DNA from: Candidatus Dormiibacterota bacterium
Lineage (GTDB): Bacteria > Chloroflexota > Dormibacteria > CF-121
Length of the DNA: 64,000 nucleotides
Assembly (NCBI GenBank): GCA_035544955.1
Contig: DASZZN010000041.1
Coordinates: 62,001 to 126,000, forward strand
Reading direction: 5' to 3'
In this document: positions 58,236-64,000 of the stretch, one piece after another
How the letters are laid out: each line of letters begins with the position of its first letter
Numbering within the stretch: position 1 is the stretch's first letter
Translations under genes and position numbers: made by a program
The notes under the pieces: model-generated
Told to the model about the DNA's origin: nothing
The model's input: the letters and a program-made list of their open reading frames with translations, nothing else
The model's database searches: none

Positions 58236-58822
58236 GAGGCTTTCTTAGCGGGCTGGAAGTACGGGTTTGACCCTGCGGCGTGGTCGGTGACGTCGATCAC
58301 TTCGGTGATCTGCGGGACCGCCGCCTTGATCGCGACCTCGATACCCTGGCGGAGCGTGACGTCGACCTGGGCGCAGCCCTGGCAGCCTCCGCCCAATTGA
58401 ACATAGGCGGCGCCGCCGCGAACCTCGAGCAGATCGACAAAGCCACCGTGGGCCGCGACGGACGGATTGATCTGCTCGTCGAGCACCTCCTGGATGCGCG
58501 CCGCGACGGGATCACGCCAGCCTTCGTTCGGATTGTCGATCCGCAGCGCCCCGCCCATCGCGGAAGGGTCGAGGTCGATGACCGCCCCTTCGAGGTTGGC
58601 GGCACTGTCCGGCTCGACGAGCAGGCGAAGGGCCGCCGTCTCCACCACGACGTCGGTCGGTGGGGCATCCTCAGGCGCGACCAGGTCCAGCTCGTAGACG
58701 AACTGCCCACCACGGCGGCCCGCGATCGCAATCCGCAGGCACGCGTCCGGGTGGCCGGTCTTCGAGCGTACGGCATCGATCTTCGTCTGCGCCGCAGATG
58801 TCACGGTGATCGCAGGCGGCAT
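58232..58822 (-). CDS. nfuA: Fe-S cluster carrier protein NfuA
   Basis: 196 residues from ATG 58822, where a TAGAAT box lies 7 bases upstream; ATG 58831 and TTG 58846 are also in frame but cross or precede the box. The first half is an A-type (HesB/IscA) domain that has lost its cysteines, as in E. coli NfuA. The second half is a NifU C-terminal domain with GGGCQGCAQVD (C-x2-C), which carries the [4Fe-4S] cluster between dimers. It hands clusters to target enzymes, of which QueG and complex I are candidates. Confidence 0.9.
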   Translation of the reverse strand: MPPAITVTSAAQTKIDAVRSKTGHPDACLRIAIAGRRGGQFVYELDLVAPEDAPPTDVVVETAALRLLVEPDSAANLEGAVIDLDPSAMGGALRIDNPNEGWRDPVAARIQEVLDEQINPSVAAHGGFVDLLEVRGGAAYVQLGGGCQGCAQVDVTLRQGIEVAIKAAVPQITEVIDVTDHAAGSNPYFQPAKKAS

Positions 58823-58829
58823 TGTCGTC

Positions 58830-58835
58830 ATTCTA
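58830..58835 (-). promoter_or_regulatory. -10 box of nfuA, leaderless type
   Basis: TAGAAT on the minus strand, 7 bases before ATG 58822. Confidence 0.4.
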
Positions 58836-58855
58836 TTCGTGGTCAACTAACGGTG

Positions 58856-60079
58856 ATGGCACGCATCCTCCTGCTGATCCCGAGCCGCACCTATCGCACG
58901 CACGATTTCATGACCGCGGCGTCCCGCCTCGACGTCGAGGTCGTGGTCGGCTCAGAGCACCGGCCGGCGCTCGCCGGCTTGATGGATGGTCGCCATCTCC
59001 GGCTCGACTTCGAGGATCTCAGCCGCTCGACGGAGCGCATCGTCGCCTTTGCGCAGACGCGTCCGCTGGCTGCGGTTGTCGCCGTCGATGACGCCGGAAC
59101 ATTGCTGGCGGCCACGGCCGCCCAGGCGCTCGGCCTCCCACACAATCCGGTCGATGCGGTGGAGGCGGCGCACGACAAGGCGGGCATGCGTGAGCGCTTC
59201 GCGGCGGCCGGACTGCTAACGCCACGATTTACGACCGCGGACATCGACGCCGATCCGCAAACGATCGCCGCGGCCGCGCGCTTTCCCTGCGTCGTCAAGC
59301 CGCTCGACCTTTCGGGCAGCCAGGGCGTGGTGAAGGTCGAGGATGCCGCGAGCTTTCCCCGGGTCTTCACCCGGGTGGCGGCGATCGTCGCCGCGTGCCG
59401 GCCGAACGGAATGCGCCGTTCGGTCCTGGTCGAGGACTTCATCCCAGGTGAGGAGGTGGCAGTCGAGGCGCTGCTTCGCGGTGGCGAGCTCGAGGTGCTG
59501 GCCATCTTCGACAAGCCCGATCCGCTGAACGGCCCCTTCTTCGAGGAAACGATCTATGTCACGCCGTCGCGCCTTCCACCGGACCGGCAAAGACAAATCA
59601 TCGCGACCACCGCGCGGGCGGGGCGAGCTCTTGGCCTGACGGACGGCCCGATCCACGCCGAGCTGCGGCTCAACGACCATGGCATCTGGATGCTCGAGGT
59701 CGCCGCGCGCTCCATCGGTGGCCTCTGCTCCCGAACCCTTCGATTCGGGTCGGGCATCTCGCTCGAGGAGCTGATCCTTCGGCATGCGGCCGGCCTACCG
59801 ATGCCATCGCACCAGCGAGAGTCGGCGGCGGCCGGCGTGATGATGCTGCCGATTCGGGACCGCGGACGGCTGCGCGCCGTCGAGGGACAGGGCGAGGCGA
59901 AGCAAGTGCCGGGCGTCGACGGTCTGGTGATCACAATTCCGCCGGGCGAGCCGCTGGTGCCGCTGCCGGAGGGTGACCGCTATCTTGGCTTCATGTTCGC
60001 GCGCGCCGACTCGCCGGCTGCCGTCGAAGCCGCCCTGCGGCAAGCGTATGCGCAGCTTCGTGTCGTGACCGATGGCTGA
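58856..60079 (+). CDS. ATP-grasp ligase of unknown substrate
   Basis: 407 residues from ATG 58856 (GTG 58853 is one codon earlier). A preATP-grasp domain (ILLLIPSRTYRTHDF) is followed by the ATP-grasp fold: AAHDKAGMRERFAAAG, FPCVVKPLDLSGSQGVVKV, VLVEDFIPGEEVAVEALL and the metal site in HAELRLNDHGIWMLEVAARSIGG. Related enzymes join carboxylates to amines (carbamoyl-phosphate-synthase-like or L-amino-acid ligases). The substrate is unknown. It is divergent from nfuA and overlaps the NDH-2 start by 8 bases. Confidence 0.85.
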   Translation: MARILLLIPSRTYRTHDFMTAASRLDVEVVVGSEHRPALAGLMDGRHLRLDFEDLSRSTERIVAFAQTRPLAAVVAVDDAGTLLAATAAQALGLPHNPVDAVEAAHDKAGMRERFAAAGLLTPRFTTADIDADPQTIAAAARFPCVVKPLDLSGSQGVVKVEDAASFPRVFTRVAAIVAACRPNGMRRSVLVEDFIPGEEVAVEALLRGGELEVLAIFDKPDPLNGPFFEETIYVTPSRLPPDRQRQIIATTARAGRALGLTDGPIHAELRLNDHGIWMLEVAARSIGGLCSRTLRFGSGISLEELILRHAAGLPMPSHQRESAAAGVMMLPIRDRGRLRAVEGQGEAKQVPGVDGLVITIPPGEPLVPLPEGDRYLGFMFARADSPAAVEAALRQAYAQLRVVTDG

Positions 60080-61382
60080 GCCGAGATTCCCTCCCCCTTC
60101 GGGGGAGGGTCAGGGTGGGGGCCGTCCGCGCGTCGTGATCGTGGGCGCCGGGTTTGGCGGCCTCGCCTGCGCCCGCGCGCTCGACAGCAAGCCGGTGGAT
60201 GTCGTCCTGCTTGACCAGCACAACTACCATCTCTTCACCCCTCTGCTCTACCAGGTGGCCACCGGGTTGCTGAATCCAAGCGACATCGCGTACCCACTGC
60301 GCACGATCTTTCGCCACTCAGCCAACGTCCGGTTTCGCGTAGCGACCGTAACGCGCGTCGACCTCGCCAGTAAGGTGGTCAGGCTCGATGCCAGCCCCTC
60401 GCTCAGCTACGAGTACCTGGTGCTGGCTACCGGCAGCACCGACAACTACTTCGGCAACCAGGAGGTGGCCCGCGTCTCGCTGGGATTGAAGTCGCTCGAA
60501 GACTCGACGCGGCTCCGCAACCAGGTGCTGACCTGCCTCGAGCGCGCCGATGTGGAGCCGGATCCGGAGGCGCGCCGCGCCCTGCTGACATTCGTGGTGG
60601 TCGGGGGCGGTCCAACCGGCGTCGAGTCGTCGGGAGCGCTCAGCGAGTTGATGGCGATCGTCGCCGGCAAGGACTATCACCAGATCTCGCGTGCCGAAAT
60701 CCGGATCATCCTGGTGGAGGGGACGGACCGCCTGCTCAATGCCTTTTCGGTCCGGCTTGGCCGATACGCGCGGCGGGTTCTGGAGCGACGCGGCATCGAG
60801 GTTCGCACCAGCACGCTGGTCAAAACGGCGAACGGCCACTCGGTCACGCTCTCCGACGGGACGGCGATCGCCTGCGCCACCATCATCTGGTCGGCGGGCG
60901 TCCGACCCACTGACCCGGTCGGCGAGGCATCACTTCCGCGCTTTCGAAACGCCCGCATCCAGGTGGACGAATGGCTTCGAATTGCCGGAGCCCCAGGCGC
61001 GTTTGCCATCGGCGACGCCGCCTCACCACGCGTGGGCGACCGCGAGCTCCCGATGCTCTCGCCCCCCGCGATGCAGGGCGGGCGTTACGTGGCTCGCACC
61101 ATTGTCGACGAGGTCCTCGGCGTGCGGACTGACCGCGCACCGTTCCACTACGTCGACAAAGGCACGATGGCAACGGTCGGCCGCAACGCCGGGGTGACGC
61201 ATTTGCCCGGAGGACTGGAGTTCACCGGTTTTGTCGGATGGTTGACCTGGCTCTTCGTCCACATCTATTACCTGATCGGCTTCCGGAATCGCATCAGCGC
61301 GCTCGCCTCCTGGGCCTGGGACTACGTCCGACACGATCGCCCGATCCGCATCATCCTCGCCACCAGCACCAAGCCGAAGTAG
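60072..61382 (+). CDS. ndh: Type II NADH:quinone oxidoreductase-like flavoprotein
   Basis: 436 residues. The FAD motif VIVGAGFGGLACARAL, LLDQHNYHLFTPLLYQVATGLL, the NADH motif FVVVGGGPTGVESSGALSE and AIGDAA match NDH-2 (two Rossmann folds, C-terminal amphipathic membrane segment WLFVHIYYLIGF). It oxidises NADH and reduces quinone without pumping protons. Residues about 5-18 (RFPPPSGEGQGGGR) are encoded by the palindromic repeat, so the start codon lies outside the family's conserved part. ATG 60072 overlaps the ATP-grasp gene. Complements the nuo genes of the same genome. Confidence 0.88.
   Translation: MAEPRFPPPSGEGQGGGRPRVVIVGAGFGGLACARALDSKPVDVVLLDQHNYHLFTPLLYQVATGLLNPSDIAYPLRTIFRHSANVRFRVATVTRVDLASKVVRLDASPSLSYEYLVLATGSTDNYFGNQEVARVSLGLKSLEDSTRLRNQVLTCLERADVEPDPEARRALLTFVVVGGGPTGVESSGALSELMAIVAGKDYHQISRAEIRIILVEGTDRLLNAFSVRLGRYARRVLERRGIEVRTSTLVKTANGHSVTLSDGTAIACATIIWSAGVRPTDPVGEASLPRFRNARIQVDEWLRIAGAPGAFAIGDAASPRVGDRELPMLSPPAMQGGRYVARTIVDEVLGVRTDRAPFHYVDKGTMATVGRNAGVTHLPGGLEFTGFVGWLTWLFVHIYYLIGFRNRISALASWAWDYVRHDRPIRIILATSTKPK
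60089..60121 (+). repeat. GC-rich palindromic repeat, copy 6, inside a coding sequence
   Basis: CCCTCCCCC-TTC-GGGGGAGGG-TCAGGGTGGGGG, within the first 17 codons of the NDH-2 gene. It is read as PPPSGEGQGGG, the same frame as the copy at 42811. Confidence 0.85.
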
Positions 61383-62063
61383 GTGCGCTACCTCGCGCTT
61401 GCCGCCGACTACGACGGCACGCTGGCCACCGACGGCGTCGTCGACGGCGACACGATCGAGGCGCTGCGCCGGCTCTCGGCCAGCGGCCGCAAGCTGATCC
61501 TCGTCACCGGGCGCCAGCTCGGCGATCTGCTCCGCGCCTTTCCTGAGGCCAGCAGCTTCGACGCCGTCGTCGCGGAAAACGGCGCCGTCCTCCACCGGCC
61601 ACGAAGCCAGGAGACTCGAGTCCTCGGGCCGCCGCCTTCGCCGCGTTTCGTCGAGGCGCTGAAGTCCCGCGGCGTCGCGCCGATCTGGGTTGGACAGGTG
61701 GTGGTCGCCACGGTGCAGCCAAACGAGACGGCCGTGATCGACGTGATCCGCGAGCTCGGCCTCGACCTGCAAGTCATCCTCAACAAGGGTTCGGTCATGG
61801 TGCTGCCCACCTCGGTGGACAAGGCGAGCGGGTTGCGCGCGGCGCTCGACGAGCTCGGCCTATCGCCGCCGAGCGTCGTCGGCTTGGGCGACGCGGAGAA
61901 CGACGAGGCCTTCCTCGCGATGTGTGGGTGCGGTGTCGCGGTGGCGAACGCGGTCGACGCCCTCAAAGCGGGGGCCACGTACGTAACCCGGGGCGAGGCC
62001 GGCGCGGGGGTTAGAGAAGTGATCGACGAGTTGATCGCCGAGGACCGAGTGGCGCACCGTTAG
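61383..62063 (+). CDS. HAD-superfamily phosphatase (Cof-like)
   Basis: 226 residues from GTG immediately after the NDH-2 stop. AADYDGTLAT gives the nucleophilic D and the D-x-D-G-T motif; ILVTGR, KASGLRAALDELG and GLGDAENDEAFLAMCG complete the HAD IIB (Cof/sucrose-phosphatase-like) pattern with its cap domain. It hydrolyses a phosphate ester, sugar or cofactor phosphate, not further defined. Translation is coupled to ndh. Confidence 0.88.
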   Translation: MRYLALAADYDGTLATDGVVDGDTIEALRRLSASGRKLILVTGRQLGDLLRAFPEASSFDAVVAENGAVLHRPRSQETRVLGPPPSPRFVEALKSRGVAPIWVGQVVVATVQPNETAVIDVIRELGLDLQVILNKGSVMVLPTSVDKASGLRAALDELGLSPPSVVGLGDAENDEAFLAMCGCGVAVANAVDALKAGATYVTRGEAGAGVREVIDELIAEDRVAHR

Positions 62064-62082
62064 AAAAGGTGGCTGCGACCGT

Positions 62083-62088
62083 TATATT
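62083..62088 (+). promoter_or_regulatory. -10 box of the small secreted protein gene, leaderless type
   Basis: TATATT, 6 bases before ATG 62095. Confidence 0.45.
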
Positions 62089-62094
62089 CGGTGA

Positions 62095-62424
62095 ATGAAC
62101 CGGCTGGTCGGCTTCGCGCTGGTCGCCGGCTTCCTGGCGAGTTCCGCGGCGGCGTCCGCTGGCGCCCACCGGGTGGCTCCGCAAGGAAACGGCTACCTCG
62201 CGCTGCCAGCCGTCCAGCAACCCCTGAGTTCGGTCGAGCAGCCTGTGTTGGCACCTGCTGCCACAGCTGCGGCTGGTAATACGACTCACCGGGTCATCCA
62301 TGCTTCCCAGGCCGGAACCAGTCCCGCGCTCCCACCGGCCTCGGCCGAACTGGCGCCGGCAAGCCAGCTGTCGCCGAGCTCGTGTCCACCAGCTCGAACC
62401 GAGGTTGCTTGCCGCAAACCCTGA
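62095..62424 (+). CDS. Small secreted protein of unknown function
   Basis: 109 residues. Signal peptide MNRLVGFALVAGFLASSAAASA, cleaved near AHR. The mature part is Ala/Pro/Ser-rich and looks disordered (PALPPASAELAPASQLSPSSCPPAR) with two cysteines near the end (CPPARTEVACRKP). No family. It ends 34 bases before a perfect hairpin. Confidence 0.5.
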   Translation: MNRLVGFALVAGFLASSAAASAGAHRVAPQGNGYLALPAVQQPLSSVEQPVLAPAATAAAGNTTHRVIHASQAGTSPALPPASAELAPASQLSPSSCPPARTEVACRKP

Positions 62425-62458
62425 GCTCCCCGGGGGCGATGAGACCTAAGAAATAAGA

Positions 62459-62486
62459 CGAGGGCCGGTCCGAAGACCGGCCCTCG
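62459..62486. terminator. Bidirectional terminator between convergent genes
   Basis: CGAGGGCCGGTC and GACCGGCCCTCG form a perfect 12-pair stem with a CGAA tetraloop-like turn. Minus-strand RNA continues with U-rich UCUUAUUUCUUAGG, so it clearly serves the 62505 gene, and it can also stop the 62095 gene. Confidence 0.8.
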
Positions 62487-62504
62487 ACATGTTCGGCGGA
62501 CTAG

Positions 62505-64000
62505 TTAGTTGTTGCCGCCACCACCGCCATCGCCGCCGCCCTCGCCGCCGGCTGATACCCGCGTAATCCGTGTGTACCAGTTGGCCAGCAGCGTGCGCGT
62601 GCCGCCGCAGCTGGCGCCGGTCGCGAGGTAGGTGTTAAGCGTGCAGGTTTGCCCGATGTACTCGGAAGCGATCCAGATGTCGCCACCGTCGACCACCGCC
62701 GCGCCGTAATCGCCCCATCGCGGACGGTTGGGGTTTGGGTCGTTGTAGATCTGATAGCCACTGAAACCATCAGCGGGCCCGAGACCCTCCGCGGCGACTT
62801 GTACCTTGCCGACGCCGTGGGCGTTGATCGCGGCGAACGCTGCGCTGGGGTAATGGTCGCGTCCGACCAGCGTGAAAGCGATCACGCCCTGGCCACTGGG
62901 TGTTACACCAACCGCAGGGTAGATGACGTTGTTGCGCTTCACGGCGAGGTATCCCTGGTTGGCGAGCTCCGCGCCGTCCTCCTCCGACGACGGCTGCACG
63001 ACGAACCACTCGATACCGGCCTGGACCTTGCCACCAACCTTGACGGCGGTGTCAAGGGCGCCCCAGATCTTGCCATCGGCGTAGACGACCTGCTGCATGC
63101 GGGTGTCGTTGCTGTCCAGCGCATACTCGGGGTTTGGTGCGTGCGGATCCGGAGCCCCGAGCAGGACGTTGGTCGCGCAATCGGCATTGTTGAGGCAGTC
63201 ACGCAGTGGTGTGCTGCCAACCTTTTGCTCAGACGACGGCGGGAAAGAGTAGCGCCCGACCTTCAGGACCGAGTGCGACAGCTGAACCGCCGGGCTGCCA
63301 CTGTCCAGTGACCGAGTGTTGGTCAGAGACCACACGAGCAGCTGTGTAGACGTGCGGGGACCGATTGCGGTGCCGTTGCCGTGCGCCTCGTCGCCCGCGT
63401 TAGAGCTCAAGAAATACTCCGTTCCGCGACTAGCCGAGGCGAATTGGTTGGCGGGGGCCACGGCCGGCCAAATCGTAAAGCCAGAGTTCCCGTTGTCAAG
63501 GCCCTGGGTGCTGATCTGCGTCACTGCGACGGAACTATCGTTGCGGGCGAGCGCTCGCTTGGAGAGGGCATAGAGCTGAGCACCATGGAACTCGGGCCCG
63601 AACAGCGAGTATTCGTTGGTTGTCACATAGAAGCCATTGGCATCCGCCCCAATGTGGGGATAGTCGCCAATGCACCCGTTCGGATTGGTCGCCGTAGGAG
63701 TGTGGGGCCCGGTGGTGCAGTGATGGTCGGGCGTACCCATCGTGCCATCATCCTGGACAGGGATCCGATAGATCGTCCATGAGCCAAGCGGGCTCGCCGT
63801 ATTGCTGACAGCAATGTCGAGATGGTCGGAGCCCAAGAAGGCGCCCGGATGCGGCGGCGTCGGCTTGACATCGAGCGTCAGCACGACATGGAACCAGCGC
63901 TGGGTTGCCTTGTCGAAAAGGCAGCTCGGGTCGGTGACAAAGGGACCATCCGACCTCGGAGTACGGATAACCTGCGGCGCATATCCATAGAACGAGTTGA
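62505..64000 (-). CDS. Secreted protein of unknown function, 5' end outside window
   Basis: The frame stays open to the end of the window: upstream of the GTG at 63884 it reads SFYGYAPQVIR and DPSCLFDKATQRWFHVV, clearly protein, so the true start lies beyond base 64000. The visible 498 or so residues are beta-rich with repeated short Asp/Gly/Trp motifs, scattered cysteine pairs (CTTGPHTPTATNPNGC, CLNNADC, CTLNTYLATGASC) and a Gly-rich end (GGEGGGDGGGGGNN). No catalytic motif I recognise. Probably a large extracellular protein. Confidence 0.7.
   Translation of the reverse strand, partial: NSFYGYAPQVIRTPRSDGPFVTDPSCLFDKATQRWFHVVLTLDVKPTPPHPGAFLGSDHLDIAVSNTASPLGSWTIYRIPVQDDGTMGTPDHHCTTGPHTPTATNPNGCIGDYPHIGADANGFYVTTNEYSLFGPEFHGAQLYALSKRALARNDSSVAVTQISTQGLDNGNSGFTIWPAVAPANQFASASRGTEYFLSSNAGDEAHGNGTAIGPRTSTQLLVWSLTNTRSLDSGSPAVQLSHSVLKVGRYSFPPSSEQKVGSTPLRDCLNNADCATNVLLGAPDPHAPNPEYALDSNDTRMQQVVYADGKIWGALDTAVKVGGKVQAGIEWFVVQPSSEEDGAELANQGYLAVKRNNVIYPAVGVTPSGQGVIAFTLVGRDHYPSAAFAAINAHGVGKVQVAAEGLGPADGFSGYQIYNDPNPNRPRWGDYGAAVVDGGDIWIASEYIGQTCTLNTYLATGASCGGTRTLLANWYTRITRVSAGGEGGGDGGGGGNN

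Overview
This is a GC-rich, densely packed bacterial chromosome segment. Gaps are mostly under 200 bases, and many gene pairs overlap by 4 bases (ATGA or GTGA). I see no rRNA, tRNA, CRISPR array, insertion sequence or prophage. GTG and TTG starts are common. Many genes have a TANNNT -10 box 5 to 9 bases before the start codon, which implies leaderless mRNAs. With the ECF sigma/DUF5667 anti-sigma pair, the paired zinc-ribbon membrane proteins and the many secreted proteins of unknown function, this fits the Chloroflexota / Dormibacterota part of the Terrabacteria. That placement is inference; no marker gene here settles it.

Layout. 1-4.8 kb: end of an APC permease, a lipoprotein, a CDP-alcohol phosphatidyltransferase and a class A penicillin-binding protein. 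4.9-10.7 kb: the membrane arm of complex I (nuoJKLMN) without nuoA-I. 10.9-13.6 kb: two secreted proteins, one a repeat-rich surface protein. 13.7-16.3 kb: a sulfur-transfer operon (MoaD-like carrier, NIL protein, mnmA, small membrane protein, ferredoxin-NADP reductase). 16.4-25.6 kb: amine/amino-acid catabolism (two APC permeases, Rieske oxygenase, PYROXD2-like flavoprotein, agmatinase-family hydrolase, class III aminotransferase). 26-33 kb: ECF sigma/anti-sigma and a DnaA-N-like / acyP / aminotransferase / trpCFBA operon. 33-38 kb: queG, cobalamin adenosyltransferase, Nudix protein, DUF4097/DUF2089 operon and thyX. 38-48 kb: SpeE-like membrane protein, secreted protein, cyclase, glycogen debranching enzyme, glucose dehydrogenase, methyltransferase, UbiA and Hsp20. 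48-53.8 kb: a second amine cluster (APC permease, SDR, ALDH, PuuA-like ligase). 53.9-64 kb: lytic transglycosylase, hemerythrin, cNMP-binding protein, two zinc-ribbon proteins, AlkA-like glycosylase, nfuA, ATP-grasp protein, NDH-2, HAD phosphatase and secreted proteins.

How it fits together. Two separated modules, with four APC permeases in 64 kb, point to a soil heterotroph living on amines, polyamines or amino acids. Carbon would run through aminotransferase, ALDH or gamma-glutamyl routes and electrons into NDH-2 and complex I. The most unusual signals are a GC-rich palindromic repeat that twice encodes the same in-frame peptide inside enzymes, a short DnaA domain I-like protein heading the trp operon, the moaD-NIL-mnmA operon, and a surface protein with four exact-period 20-residue repeats.
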